Positions 46,897-58,232 of a stretch of DNA of 61,519 nucleotides are shown in pieces. Origin of the DNA: Nocardia carnea (GTDB lineage Bacteria; Actinomycetota; Actinomycetes; Mycobacteriales; Mycobacteriaceae). Position 1 is the first letter of the stretch. The number at the start of each line of letters is the position of its first letter. The notes beneath the pieces are model-generated. The model saw only the letters and a program-made list of their open reading frames with translations, did no database searches and was not told the origin of the DNA. The DNA is taken from positions 1 through 61,519 of the forward strand of contig NZ_JARWNW010000174.1 of NCBI RefSeq assembly GCF_029868325.1, in the 5' to 3' direction. The position numbers and the translations under genes were made by a program.

Positions 46897-48591
46897 TTGC
46901 GCGTCCTGCTCGTCGCCAGCGCATTCAACAGTCTCACCCAGCGGGTGCACACCGAGTTACGCGGTCGCGGGCACGAGGTGGGTGTCGAACTGGCACTCGG
47001 CGACGATCTGCTGCGGGCCCGGGTCACGCATTTCCGCCCCGATCTCATCGTGGCGCCGATGCTGACAACGGCGATCCCGGAAGATATCTGGACCGCGTAT
47101 ACCGTGCTCATCGTGCATCCCGGCCCGAAGGGCGACCGCGGGCCCTCCTCGCTCGACTGGGCGATCAGCAGCGGTGCCCGGGAGTGGGGTGTGACAGTGC
47201 TGCAGGCCGTCGCGGAAATGGATGCCGGACCGATCTGGGCTTCCGTGCGGTTCCCGGTGGCCGCCTGCGGAAAGAGCGAGCTGTACCGCAACGAGGTCTC
47301 CGATGCTGCCGTGGCCGCGGTACTGCTGGCCGTCGATCGGTTCGCCGGCGGCGAATTCGAGCCCGAACCATTGGATTACAGCCGTCCCGATGTGCGCGGA
47401 CAGCTGCGGCCCTACCATTCCCAGCAGTATCGCCGGATCGACTGGAACAGCGAGGACACCGCCTCGATCCTGCGCAAACTGCGCGCCGCCGATTCGCAGC
47501 CGGGAGTGCTCGACGAACTGTACGGCCGGGAGTACTTCCTCCACGGCGGTCACCGTGAGGACCGGTTGCGGGGTACTCCCGGGTCCGTCGTCGCCACCCG
47601 CGACGGGGCTATCTGCCGGGCCACTGTCGATGGCGCGGTCTGGCTGCCGCAGCTGCGCCGGCGCCGGAAACCGGGCGGGCCGGCAACCTTCAAACGCCCC
47701 GCCGCCGACGCGCTCGGCGCCGACCTGCCCGGGGATATCCCCGAGGTACCGGTCACGCCGGCCGAGGCAGCGGTCCGCGATACCTGGTCGGAGCTGTGCT
47801 ATTACGAGCAGGGCTCCGTCGGCTATCTGGAATTCGCCTTCGCCGGTGGCGCCATGAGTACCGTCCAGTGCCGGCGCCTGCATGCGGCCTACCGGCAGGC
47901 CTGTGCGCGGCCGATCCGCGCGCTGGTCCTGGGCCCGGCCCGTGACTTCTTCTCCAACGGGATCCATCTCAACGTCATCGAGGCGGCCGCGGACCCGGCC
48001 GAGGAATCGTGGCGCAATATCACCGCGATGAACGACCTGGTGGAGGCGATCCTCACCACGACGGACAAACTGGTGATCTCGGCGTTGACCGGGAACGCGG
48101 CGGCCGGTGGGGTGATGCTCGCGCTGGCCGCCGACGAGGTGTGGTGCCGCGAATCGGTCGTGCTCAATCCGCACTACCGGCTCATGGGCCTGTACGGCTC
48201 GGAATATTGGACGTATTCGCTGCCGCGCCGCGTGGGAGCCACCGAGGCCGCGCGCTTGACCAGGGACACCCTGCCCATCGGGGCGGGCGCGGCCGAGGCC
48301 ATCGGTCTGGTGGACCGCGTCGCGGGCGGCGGCACCGCCGAATTCCGCGAATGGGTGCGGCGGGAGGCGGCCCTGCTCGCCGATTCGCCGGAGCTGGAGG
48401 CTCGCCTGACGGCCAAGAAACGGCAGCGGGAAGCGGACGAAGCGGTCAAACCGCTCGCCGACTACCGGGCCGAGGAGCTGGCACATATGCGTCGGAACTT
48501 CTTCGCCGAGGACGAGCCGTACCACCAGTTGCGGCAGAACTTCGTGTACAACGTCGTGCCCCCGGCCACCCCGGCGTATCTGCTGGGCTGA
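46897..48591 (+). CDS. hypX: HypX-like hydrogenase maturation protein (formyltransferase-crotonase fusion)
   Basis: A 564-residue two-domain protein. The N-terminal half is formyltransferase-like ([37 protein letters not shown]); the C-terminal half is an enoyl-CoA hydratase/isomerase-like domain ([37 protein letters not shown]). HypX makes the CO ligand of [NiFe]-hydrogenases from a formyl group under aerobic conditions, as CoA-bound intermediates. TTG start supported by GGAGG six bases upstream. No hydrogenase or other hyp gene is in the window, so its partners must lie elsewhere, or it has another role. Confidence 0.88.
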   Translation: MRVLLVASAFNSLTQRVHTELRGRGHEVGVELALGDDLLRARVTHFRPDLIVAPMLTTAIPEDIWTAYTVLIVHPGPKGDRGPSSLDWAISSGAREWGVTVLQAVAEMDAGPIWASVRFPVAACGKSELYRNEVSDAAVAAVLLAVDRFAGGEFEPEPLDYSRPDVRGQLRPYHSQQYRRIDWNSEDTASILRKLRAADSQPGVLDELYGREYFLHGGHREDRLRGTPGSVVATRDGAICRATVDGAVWLPQLRRRRKPGGPATFKRPAADALGADLPGDIPEVPVTPAEAAVRDTWSELCYYEQGSVGYLEFAFAGGAMSTVQCRRLHAAYRQACARPIRALVLGPARDFFSNGIHLNVIEAAADPAEESWRNITAMNDLVEAILTTTDKLVISALTGNAAAGGVMLALAADEVWCRESVVLNPHYRLMGLYGSEYWTYSLPRRVGATEAARLTRDTLPIGAGAAEAIGLVDRVAGGGTAEFREWVRREAALLADSPELEARLTAKKRQREADEAVKPLADYRAEELAHMRRNFFAEDEPYHQLRQNFVYNVVPPATPAYLLG

Positions 48592-48752
48592 GGCACCGGT
48601 CCGGGCCGGGTAGCCCAGTTGTGACATCAGGTGGCGAGGGCATACCCGCCTGAGGTGAAATTTTTACTTTGTTGCCCGCTTCCGGGAACATCGAACTTCT
48701 GCCTGCGTGGCTGTGGTTCGGAAATCGACTAATACAAGCGGAGTAGAGAGAC

Positions 48753-49592
48753 GTGCTACATCTCGAGCACTTCAGCAACGGCTGGGTGACTCCTGTCCTT
48801 GCCTATGTGATGTCGTTCATCGGCTCGGTGCTCGGCCTGCGCTGCGCCGTGCGAGCGCGTACGGCGAACCCGGCCTACGGCTGGCTGGTCGCGGCGGCGA
48901 TCGCCTTGGGTGGGGCCGGTATCTGGGTTATGCATTTCACGGCGATGCTCGGCTTCACCATCGACGGGACCAGTATCCGGTACAACATGCCGATGACCCT
49001 GCTCAGCGCGGTGATCGCGATCGTCGTGGTGTTGATCGGGCTGATGATCGTCGTCCGCGGGCACCGGGAGGCGGTCGCACTACCCCTCGGCGGTGCCATC
49101 ACCGGGCTCGGCGTGGTGGCCATGCACTATCTGGGTATGGCCGCGATGAGCACCGGCGTCGATATGCAATACAGCACCGGCCTGGTCCTGCTCTCCATTG
49201 CGATCGCGGTGGTCGCCGCCACCGCCGCGCTGTGGTTCATGCTGCACGTGCAGGGCTGGGGTAATACCGTGGGTGCGGCGCTGATCATGGGTGTCGCGGT
49301 ATGCGGTATGCACTACACCGGTATGGCGTCCATGAGCGCACACCACGGCGAACATCACGGGTTGCCCGAGGGGGGCGCGCCGGTCGAGTTGCTCACCCCG
49401 TTGCTGACCACGGTCGCGCTGGTCGTCGTGGGACTGGTGGTGCTGGTCGGCGTCGCCGAACTCGAGGTGCGCAGTGTCGCCGCGGCCGGTCCGGCGCCCG
49501 AATCGGGCAAATCCGGCACCTTGCTCACCACGGACCCGGCTACATTGGCCCATAGTGGCCGTCAGTGGCCACGAATGCCCAGCCACGACTAA
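48753..49592 (+). CDS. MHYT-domain integral membrane sensor
   Basis: A 279-residue membrane protein with about seven hydrophobic segments. Three MHYT motifs are visible: MHFTAML, MHYLGMA and MHYTGMA, a family proposed to bind metal (copper) and sense O2, CO or NO. There is no attached GGDEF, EAL or kinase domain, unlike many MHYT proteins; only a soluble tail of about 45 residues. A histidine-rich loop (SAHHGEHHG) follows the third motif. The 5' side holds an AT-rich promoter-like region (48658-48675). Confidence 0.9.
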   Translation: MLHLEHFSNGWVTPVLAYVMSFIGSVLGLRCAVRARTANPAYGWLVAAAIALGGAGIWVMHFTAMLGFTIDGTSIRYNMPMTLLSAVIAIVVVLIGLMIVVRGHREAVALPLGGAITGLGVVAMHYLGMAAMSTGVDMQYSTGLVLLSIAIAVVAATAALWFMLHVQGWGNTVGAALIMGVAVCGMHYTGMASMSAHHGEHHGLPEGGAPVELLTPLLTTVALVVVGLVVLVGVAELEVRSVAAAGPAPESGKSGTLLTTDPATLAHSGRQWPRMPSHD

Positions 49593-49699
49593 CCTCGGAG
49601 ATCGCCGTCGTGACACCGTGGGCGGGGCCCGGTTGTCCCGATGGGCCGGGGGTCCTATCCTGGGCCGCCGTATCTGCAAGCTGATGTGAGGAATGCTCG

Positions 49700-49801
49700 A
49701 TGGGTAGTACCGTGCTCGATATCGCCGCGCTGATCGTGATGCGGGTGGGGGATTTCTGGAACTGGATGGCCACCGGCTCGGCGGGTTTCCCGCCGCTGTG
49801 A
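49700..49801 (+). CDS. Candidate 33-residue small protein
   Basis: ATG at 49700 preceded by GTGAGGAA; the frame encodes MGSTVLDIAALIVMRVGDFW and ends WMATGSAGFPPL before TGA. The first 25 residues could form an amphipathic or membrane-associated helix. It resembles short surface or channel peptides of mycolata only in size and character; no homologue is recognised. The adjacent homopolymer tract at 49818 raises the chance that this end of the contig segment is imperfect. Confidence 0.35.
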   Translation: MGSTVLDIAALIVMRVGDFWNWMATGSAGFPPL

Positions 49802-49817
49802 GTCGCTGACCGGCCGA

Positions 49818-49901
49818 GGCGGGGGGGGGGGGGGGCCGGGGGCGCGGCCCCCCCCCGCGGGGGGGGGGGGGGGGGGGGGGGGGGCGGGGGGGGGGGGGGG
49901 C
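49818..49901. other. G/C homopolymer block, probable assembly artefact
   Basis: About 85 bases of G runs with one C run, between the small ORF and the LVIVD protein gene. Like the other two blocks it interrupts normal sequence, so distance and even adjacency of the flanking genes are uncertain. Confidence 0.7.
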
Positions 49902-49938
49902 CCCGCTGTCGTGCGGGTGGGTTTGCCCGGTGCGCCGA

Positions 49939-51516
49939 TCAGGAACCCACCACCGACTGCTGATCGGCCGGCGGCGTGTACACCGATTCGTCCACGTGCA
50001 ACACCATGAAACCGTTATCGGAACAGGTGACGTAGAGATCGTTGCCCCGCCATTCCGGCGGCGACAGGCACCAGTCGGTCGAGACATCGCCGAAAGCGAG
50101 CTTGCCGGTCCGCGCGGAGAGCGCCTGCGACGGGTCGAATTGCCCCTCGAGTACCGCGCGGGCCGCGCTGGGCGCCGTCATCGCCGGAATACCGAGCAGT
50201 GAGGCCAGCGCATGCGGTGAGTTGGTCAGTTCGAGATTGCGCCCGGTGCGCGCCGGCGGGTTGAAATAGGCGATCTCCCGGATCGCTTTCGGATCGCGGA
50301 TATCGAACACCCGGATACCGGACGATATCCAGCCGCAGGCCAGCGCGGTGGGGTTCGCCGGCCGGTCGGCGGCGCAGTAATGGGATTCGTAGGCGAAGAT
50401 CGAACCTCCCATGGAGGAGGCGATACTGCTGTCCAGATTCTGCGGCAGGTTGATCTCCAGTTTCACCTTTGCGACGACCCGGGGGTCGGTGTCGTCGGAG
50501 ACGTCGATCAGTTTGACGCCGCCGGAACCTCCCTCGTCGACGGTGTAGATATGGGGCCTGCCGTCGTAGGTGACCGGAATACTGTGCTGCGTGGCCCAGC
50601 CGTCGGACCAGAACATCCGCCCGATGTGATGTACCTGCGGGTTGGGGTCGCGCCGCTGTACCGCGCTGACGTCCAGCACCGTGACGCCGCTGAGAGCCGA
50701 AAGATACAGCCGGTTGCCGTCCGGGCTCACGCCGAAACCATGGGCGGTGATACCGGTGAGTCCCTGCCAGACGACTCGGGGGTTCGCGGGGTCGGTGAGG
50801 TCGACCGCACTCAGGAAACCGGGCGTGATCCCGGAGGCCCAGTAGGTGTTGCCGTCGGGGGAGAATCCGCCCTCATGGGTCGTGATCGGCAGCGGCATAC
50901 CGAGGTTCGTACCCGGGCCGGGATTCAGCAGCCGCGGATGCGCGCAATCGGAAATATCGTAGACCGAGAGATACCCGGCCCCGACCAGCATCGGGACCCC
51001 GGTGCCCACCAGCAGTTTGCGCCGGGCGTTCACCTTCAGGCTCTCCCAGGTGCCGGCGACCATCGCCGGTTCGTTCAGGGTCACGGTCGGGCGCGGATGC
51101 GCCGGATCGGAAACATCGAGGACCTGCACCCCGCCGTTCTGGTGCAGCAGGTTACCGGGGAAGAAGGTCCCCATATAGGCGCAGTGCTCGAAACTGGTGG
51201 AGGTGATCCCCGCCCCGCGTCCGGCGAACTGGCCGACCATCGACATATTGCAGCGGTACCCCTGGGTGCTGCGCCCGCTGTCGCGATCGGCGGCCGGAAC
51301 ATCGCCCTGCAGCCCGGGTTCGGGCATGGCGCCGGGCCCGCATTCGGCGCGCGGTACGGCGATACGGCCTACGTCGAGGAATTCCCGGACCTCGTTGTGG
51401 ATATCTGCCTGTAGATCCGCTGTGGCACTGCCCGGTAGCAGTATCGCGGTGACCACGGTGACCACGCCGAGCACCATCGCCCTGGCCCGATGGAGTTCTC
51501 CGAAGGGACGCCCCAT
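49939..51516 (-). CDS. Secreted LVIVD-repeat beta-propeller protein
   Basis: A 525-residue exported protein. A signal peptide with a hydrophobic core (MVLGVVTVVTAILLPGSATA) is followed by repeated blades such as VQVLDVSDPAHPRP, LSVYDISDCAHPRLL, SAVDLTDPANPRVV, VKLIDVSDDTDPRVV and IRVFDIRDPKAIREI. These are LVIVD repeats, which fold as a beta-propeller in surface proteins of unknown function. No catalytic motif stands out. It is a monocistronic-looking minus-strand gene; homologues in actinobacteria are usually annotated only by the repeat. Confidence 0.85.
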   Translation of the reverse strand: MGRPFGELHRARAMVLGVVTVVTAILLPGSATADLQADIHNEVREFLDVGRIAVPRAECGPGAMPEPGLQGDVPAADRDSGRSTQGYRCNMSMVGQFAGRGAGITSTSFEHCAYMGTFFPGNLLHQNGGVQVLDVSDPAHPRPTVTLNEPAMVAGTWESLKVNARRKLLVGTGVPMLVGAGYLSVYDISDCAHPRLLNPGPGTNLGMPLPITTHEGGFSPDGNTYWASGITPGFLSAVDLTDPANPRVVWQGLTGITAHGFGVSPDGNRLYLSALSGVTVLDVSAVQRRDPNPQVHHIGRMFWSDGWATQHSIPVTYDGRPHIYTVDEGGSGGVKLIDVSDDTDPRVVAKVKLEINLPQNLDSSIASSMGGSIFAYESHYCAADRPANPTALACGWISSGIRVFDIRDPKAIREIAYFNPPARTGRNLELTNSPHALASLLGIPAMTAPSAARAVLEGQFDPSQALSARTGKLAFGDVSTDWCLSPPEWRGNDLYVTCSDNGFMVLHVDESVYTPPADQQSVVGS

Positions 51517-51655
51517 TGCATCCTCGCGCTTCCCGAGCTACCTCGTCCGACCCGCCCGGGCAGTGTTTGGGACACAACCCGGAATTGTCCAGTGATGGTA
51601 GCGATTCGGCGTGCCCCCGTGGCGCGGTTTCGCCGAATGCCGACGGCGTTCCGGC

Positions 51656-52555
51656 CTATCCGCGGAGTTGTTCCAGTAGGTATTCGCACTCGGCGAGCAG
51701 CCGAGACCTGAGCGTGGTCGCGCGGTCCGCGATGAGCGATTGCTGCCGCACATAGACGGCGCGGCCCGCCGGGGTCTCTATCTCGATCGGCTCGTACCCG
51801 TACTCGCGGAGATCGTAAGGAGAGGCCCGCATATCGAGTTCGCGGGCGTCACGAGCCAGGGCGAAACAGTCCAGCAGCAGATCCGAGCACACCAGCGGGC
51901 TGAGCTTGAAACACCACTTGTACAGGTCCATATTCGCGTGCAGACAGCCCGGCTGTTCCGTGAGCGGCTGGTCGTCGCGGGTGAGATGCCGGTTGTTACG
52001 GCCCACGGCGGGCGGGGTGAAGAAGCGGAACGCGTCGAAATGGGTGCAGCGCACCGGCATCGACTCCAGGACGGCATCGGTACCCGCCGCACCCAGCCGC
52101 AACGGGACCGAATCGTGGCGGACCTCCCCGGTGCGGTACACCATCGCCCATTCGTGCAGGCCGAAACAGGACAGCTGGGCCGGCCGGGAGGCGGTCGCCC
52201 GCAGCAGGCCGGCGATATAGGCCACGGTATCGCCGCGGGCGCGCAGGAACCGCGGATCGGCGGTCAGCACCGGCCCGGAGGCGGAGGTGGGCTCGTCGAG
52301 CCGGTGATAACCGCGCAGACCGCTGTACTCGGCGGCGCCGCGTAGGGCGCGGCCGTACCCCGGATGCCAGCGGCGCAGCTGCGCCGGACGATGCCCGTAA
52401 TAGGTCCACAGGAAATCGAGCACCGGGTGGCGGGTCCCGGTGGCTCGCCGCCGCAGATAGTCACCGGCGAGCTCATCGGCGCGGGCGGTGTGCGCGGTGG
52501 CGCGGGGCCGCCATTCGGATTCGGCGAGGACCGCCACGGTGGCACCTACCGTCAT
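51656..52555 (-). CDS. Conserved actinobacterial protein (often labelled 3-methyladenine DNA glycosylase)
   Basis: A 299-residue soluble protein conserved in mycolata. The sequence is rich in aromatic residues (HPVLDFLWTYYGHRPAQLRR; LHANMDLYKWCFKLSPLVCS) and has no recognisable helix-hairpin-helix or catalytic aspartate of known DNA glycosylases, so the common database label is weakly supported. Its 3' neighbour on the minus strand is the LVIVD gene; its start overlaps the stop of the CBS protein gene by four bases, suggesting an operon with the two CNNM/CBS proteins. Confidence 0.75.
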   Translation of the reverse strand: MTVGATVAVLAESEWRPRATAHTARADELAGDYLRRRATGTRHPVLDFLWTYYGHRPAQLRRWHPGYGRALRGAAEYSGLRGYHRLDEPTSASGPVLTADPRFLRARGDTVAYIAGLLRATASRPAQLSCFGLHEWAMVYRTGEVRHDSVPLRLGAAGTDAVLESMPVRCTHFDAFRFFTPPAVGRNNRHLTRDDQPLTEQPGCLHANMDLYKWCFKLSPLVCSDLLLDCFALARDARELDMRASPYDLREYGYEPIEIETPAGRAVYVRQQSLIADRATTLRSRLLAECEYLLEQLRG

Positions 52556-53619
52556 TCGGCCACCCGGTGCGTGGCATCACGTACCGTACCGACGAACTGT
52601 TCGACCAGATCCTCGAGCGCCACGACCCCGACCGTGTTCCCGCGGGCGTCCACCACCCGGCCCAGATGACTGCTGGTGCGGCGCAGCCGGGCCAGCGCCT
52701 CGTACAGGGTGGTGCCCAGCAGTACGGTCGGCAGCGGGCGGATATCGGTGCGTGGGATCTCGGTATTCGGTCCGGCCGACTCGTCGGACACCTTGTCCAG
52801 CACATCCTTCACATGCAGATACCCGACCAACGACCCGTCCGCGGCCCGCACCGGATATCGGGAGAACCCGGTTTCGGCGACGGCGGTTTCGATATCGCCG
52901 AGCGAGGTACCGCCCGCTCCCCGCAACGGCACGGTCCGCATCCGGTGCAGCGGGATCATGACCTCGGCCACGAACCGCTCCCCGGTACCCAGAGCCTGGG
53001 TGAGGCGGCGGTGCTCCTCCTCGTCCAGCAGCCCCTCGGACCGCGATTCGCCGATCATCTCGGCGAGTTCATCGCTGGATACCGCGGATTCGAGTTCGTC
53101 CTTCGGTTCGATACGCAGCATGCGCAATGTCGCGTTGGCCGCGAAGTTGTAGAGCGCGATGAGCGGCCGGGCGATCCGCAACCAGGCCAGATGCAGCGGC
53201 ACCAGCAGTAGCGCACTGCGTTCCGGACCGGCGAGCGCGATGTTCTTCGGGATCATCTCGCCCATCAGGATGTGCAGGATCACCACGATGGTCAGCGCCA
53301 CCACGAACGACACCGGATGCAGCAGCGCCTCCGGCAGGCCCACCAGTTCGAAGGGGTATTCCAGCAGATGCGCGACCGCGGGTTCGCCGACCCGGCCCAG
53401 CAGAATCGAGCAGATGGTGATACCGAGCTGGGCCGCCGCCAGCATCATCGAAAGATTCTGGCCGGCCCGGATCACGGTATCGGCATTACGTTTACCCTGC
53501 GCGGCGAGCGCCTCGAGCCGGTCGCGCCGGGCCGAGATCAGCGCGAATTCCGCGCCGACGAAGAAGGCGTTCCCGGCGAGCAGCAGCACCGTGAGCGCGA
53601 CAGCGAACAAGTCACCCAT
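52552..53619 (-). CDS. CNNM/CBS-domain membrane protein (hemolysin C / CorC-like), shorter paralogue
   Basis: A 355-residue protein: an N-terminal DUF21/CNNM membrane domain ([36 protein letters not shown]), then a CBS pair ([32 protein letters not shown]). Start at 53619 is preferred for GGGAG upstream. No C-terminal CorC/HlyC domain is present, so it is shorter than the partner at 53612. Corresponds in size and position to M. tuberculosis Rv1841c. Related proteins act in magnesium or other divalent cation homeostasis. Start overlaps the longer paralogue's stop by eight bases. Confidence 0.9.
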   Translation of the reverse strand: MGDLFAVALTVLLLAGNAFFVGAEFALISARRDRLEALAAQGKRNADTVIRAGQNLSMMLAAAQLGITICSILLGRVGEPAVAHLLEYPFELVGLPEALLHPVSFVVALTIVVILHILMGEMIPKNIALAGPERSALLLVPLHLAWLRIARPLIALYNFAANATLRMLRIEPKDELESAVSSDELAEMIGESRSEGLLDEEEHRRLTQALGTGERFVAEVMIPLHRMRTVPLRGAGGTSLGDIETAVAETGFSRYPVRAADGSLVGYLHVKDVLDKVSDESAGPNTEIPRTDIRPLPTVLLGTTLYEALARLRRTSSHLGRVVDARGNTVGVVALEDLVEQFVGTVRDATHRVAE

Positions 53620-55006
53620 GGTGGTACTCCCGTCCGGCGGGCTGATGTTCGCGTTCGAGCGACCGGTCGTCGACCGGAACCAGCCGGACCCGGTCCACCC
53701 GGCGCCCGTCCATCCGTTCCACGCGGGCGAGCCAACCACCCGGGCCGTCGATATGGCGGCGGTCGTGGCCGCGCCGCTGCGGCAGAACGACGATATCGCC
53801 GGCCGCCGGGATCCGGCCGAGCCTGGTCAGCACCAGACCGCCGAGGGTTTCGTATTCGCCCTCCGGCGCCTGGTAACCGGTGGCCCGGGAGACCTCGTCG
53901 ATCCGCAGCAGCCCGGAACAATCCCAGCCGTCGGAGACACGGCGGACGTCGCGTTCCTCCTCGTCGTGTTCGTCGCGGACATCGCCGAGGATCTCCTCGA
54001 TGATGTCCTCCATGGTCACCAGACCGGCGGTGCCGCCGTATTCGTCGACCACCAGCGCGACCTGCATACCGTCGGCCCGGACCCGTTCGAGTACCTCGTC
54101 GCCGTCGAGGCTGGCGGGTACGACGGGAACGGGTTGCGCGATCTGCGCCAGACCCACTCCGGCGCGGGTGCGCGCCGGATGAGCGAAGGCCTGTTTGACG
54201 TGGACCACGCCGAGCGTGTTGTCCAGGTCGCCGTCGATCACCGGGAACCGGGAGAACCCGGTGCGGGCGGCGGCGGCCAGCAGATCGCCGATGGTATCGG
54301 TCCGTTCGAGCGCTTCGATCTTCACGCGGGGTGTCATGAGTTCTTCGGCACTGCGCGCCCCGAACTGCAGCGACCGGTCCAGGATCTGGGCGGTGCGCTG
54401 ATCGAGCGCACCGTGCTGGGCCGAGGTGCGCACGAGCGAACCCAGTTCCTGCGGCGACCGCGCCGAGCGCAGTTCCTCGGCCGGTTCCACCCCGAGCCGG
54501 CGCACCACCCAGTTCGCCGTCCCGTTGAGGAATTGGATCATCGGTTTGAACACCGTCGAGAACGCCACCATCGGCCCCGCCGTGGTGCGCGCGGTGGCCA
54601 GCGGTGCCGCGATCGCGATGTTCTTCGGCACCAGCTCGCCGTAGATCATCGATAGCGAGGTCGCCAGGATCAGGGCGAGGACGAGCGAGATACCGGTGGC
54701 CGCGGAATCGGGGATACCCACCAGGCCGAACAGCGGTGCCAGCAAACGGGCCAGCACCGGTTCGGCGATATAGCCGGTGATCAGCGTGGTGATGGTGATG
54801 CCGAGCTGGGCCCCGGACAACTGGAACGACAGTGTGCGATGGGCCTGGCGGACCGCGCGGGCCCGGACGTCACCGTCGCGGGCATGCGCTTCGACGGTGC
54901 TGCGTTCCAACGCGGTGAGGGAGAATTCGGCGGCCACGAACAGGGCGGTGCCCGCGGTGAGCGCCACGAACCCGATCAGGCTCGCAATGGTGAGTACGAC
55001 GGTCAT
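53612..55006 (-). CDS. CNNM/CBS/CorC_HlyC-domain membrane protein, longer paralogue
   Basis: A 464-residue protein with DUF21/CNNM membrane domain ([34 protein letters not shown]), two CBS repeats ([52 protein letters not shown]) and a C-terminal CorC_HlyC domain ([30 protein letters not shown]). Matches Rv1842c in size and neighbours. First gene of the probable operon 55006 to 51656. Likely a cation transporter or regulator of one; older hemolysin labels are not supported. Confidence 0.92.
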   Translation of the reverse strand: MTVVLTIASLIGFVALTAGTALFVAAEFSLTALERSTVEAHARDGDVRARAVRQAHRTLSFQLSGAQLGITITTLITGYIAEPVLARLLAPLFGLVGIPDSAATGISLVLALILATSLSMIYGELVPKNIAIAAPLATARTTAGPMVAFSTVFKPMIQFLNGTANWVVRRLGVEPAEELRSARSPQELGSLVRTSAQHGALDQRTAQILDRSLQFGARSAEELMTPRVKIEALERTDTIGDLLAAAARTGFSRFPVIDGDLDNTLGVVHVKQAFAHPARTRAGVGLAQIAQPVPVVPASLDGDEVLERVRADGMQVALVVDEYGGTAGLVTMEDIIEEILGDVRDEHDEEERDVRRVSDGWDCSGLLRIDEVSRATGYQAPEGEYETLGGLVLTRLGRIPAAGDIVVLPQRRGHDRRHIDGPGGWLARVERMDGRRVDRVRLVPVDDRSLEREHQPAGREYHHG

Positions 55007-55206
55007 ATCACCACCACCCGGCGGGCTTCGGCAGCAACGGCCGGACGAACAGGTGGTCGGTGGAGGGTCGTGCGGAGGGGGACGCCGGGTCTGTCACCCG
55101 GCTCGATAGATGAGCCCTCCTGAGTGGCGCCCTCGGACGCGGGTGACAACTGGTTCCTTTCGTCCTGATGAACTCACGGCCGGCAATCGCCGACGAAACT
55201 CATGGT

Positions 55207-55238
55207 ACCGGCCCGTACACCGGGGTGCACGGGCCGGT
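55207..55238 (-). terminator. Hairpin after guaB1
   Basis: ACCGGCCCGT (55207-55216) pairs with ACGGGCCGGT (55229-55238), 12-nt loop, directly after the guaB1 stop on the minus strand. Confidence 0.65.
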
Positions 55239-55253
55239 CGGCGGGCCGTCCGC

Positions 55254-56840
<1,587 letters not shown>

Positions 56841-56894
56841 TCAGTGGTGGCTGTCGCGGTGCGGGCGGCAGGGTGGTCGGCCGGACCGGGCGGA

Positions 56895-58232
56895 TCACTT
56901 CTTCCGGCGTCGATGCGGGCGCCGTGGCGGGGGCGTGTCGGCCGCCCGGTATCCGCGTCCGGTACCGCGCCGGGGCCGGGTGTGGCCGGGGGCTGCCGGT
57001 TCGGGGGCGGCGGGCGCGGCCGCAGGGGAGCGGGCGCCGGTGAGCTGCTGGAGTTCCCGGTCCTGCGGCCGGACGGTATGGACCACCACGTCGACGCCCG
57101 CCGCCTCGGTGAGGGCAGTGACCTCGGCGCGCTGATCGGGGGTCACCACGGTGACCACCGTGCCGGTGGCGCCGGCGCGCGCCGTGCGGCCGGCGCGGTG
57201 GACGTAGTCCTTCGGGTCGGTGGGCGGATCGGCGTGGACGACCAGGGAAACCGCGTCGACGTGGATACCGCGGGCGGCGATATCGGTGGCGACCAGTGCC
57301 GGTACCGCACCGTCCGCGAATGCTGCCAGGGTGCGCAGCCGCCGGTTCTGGGCTTTGCCGCCGTGCAGCGCGGCGACCGTGACCCCTTGGTCGCGTAGCC
57401 GGCGGGTGAGTTTCTCGGCACCGTACTGTGTACGCACGAACAGCAGTGTGCGCCCCTCGCGGGCGGCGATTCGCGCGAGCACGGCGGGTTTGTCGGCCGT
57501 TTCGACGTAGAGCAGGTGGTGGACCGCGACAGCTGCCGTGGGTTCGGATGCGACGCTGTGGGTGACCGGATTCCGGAGATGGTGCCGGACGAGGTCCTGG
57601 ACGGATTCGTCGTCGAGGGTCGCCGAGAACAACAGCCGCTGGCCGTCGGAGGGAGTCGCGTCCAGCAGGCTCCGCACCTGCGGCAGGAAACCGAAATCGG
57701 CCATATGGTCGGCCTCGTCGACGGCCGTGATCCGTACTGCATCCAGTATCGCGGCGCCCTGCTCGACCAGGTCGGTGAGCCGTCCCGGGGTGGCGATCAG
57801 CAGATCGATACCGCGCTGTAGTTTGTCGGCCTGGCGGCTCGCCGGCATACCACCGACGGCGGTACCCAGCCGCAGACCCAGTGCGAAGGGTTCCAGCGCG
57901 CGTTCGATCTGCAAGGCCAGTTCGCGGGTGGGCGCGAGGATCAGCCCGCGCGGGGAGCGGGGAATCGCGGGCCGCCCGGCGAGCCGGGCCAGCATGGGCA
58001 GCCCGAAGGCGAGCGTTTTGCCCGATCCCGTCGGTGCACGACCCAGGACATCGCGACCCGCCAGTACATCGGGAACCGCCGCCTCCTGGATGGGCAGTGG
58101 CTCGGTGAGACCTTCCCGCCGCAGCGCCTGGACCGTGAGTACGGGCAGGCCCAGCCGGGCGAACGGGGGCTTCGCGGGTGAGCTGGCGGATTCCGGCGGC
58201 TGACGCTGCGGGACGGATACCGGATCAGGCAC
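56895..58232 (-). CDS. DEAD-box RNA helicase (RhlE-like)
   Basis: A 445-residue ATP-dependent RNA helicase. Motifs in order: Q-motif with PIQEAAVPDVLAGRD, I GRAPTGSGKT, Ia PTRELALQIE, Ib TPGRLTDL, II DEADHMADFG, III SATLD, IV LLFVRTQYGAEKL, V ATDIAARGIHV, VI HRAGRTARAG. A basic, glycine/proline-rich tail follows (RPRRGTGRGYRA), typical of RNA-binding tails. It overlaps the M56 gene end by eight bases and may be cotranscribed with blaI and M56; it is not a usual member of that pair. Confidence 0.94.
   Translation of the reverse strand: MPDPVSVPQRQPPESASSPAKPPFARLGLPVLTVQALRREGLTEPLPIQEAAVPDVLAGRDVLGRAPTGSGKTLAFGLPMLARLAGRPAIPRSPRGLILAPTRELALQIERALEPFALGLRLGTAVGGMPASRQADKLQRGIDLLIATPGRLTDLVEQGAAILDAVRITAVDEADHMADFGFLPQVRSLLDATPSDGQRLLFSATLDDESVQDLVRHHLRNPVTHSVASEPTAAVAVHHLLYVETADKPAVLARIAAREGRTLLFVRTQYGAEKLTRRLRDQGVTVAALHGGKAQNRRLRTLAAFADGAVPALVATDIAARGIHVDAVSLVVHADPPTDPKDYVHRAGRTARAGATGTVVTVVTPDQRAEVTALTEAAGVDVVVHTVRPQDRELQQLTGARSPAAAPAAPEPAAPGHTRPRRGTGRGYRAADTPPPRRPHRRRKK

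Noticed and set aside
49818..49901. Possible G-quadruplex regulatory element
   Set aside because: The run is too long and uniform and resembles the two other artefactual blocks; no biological reading is needed.
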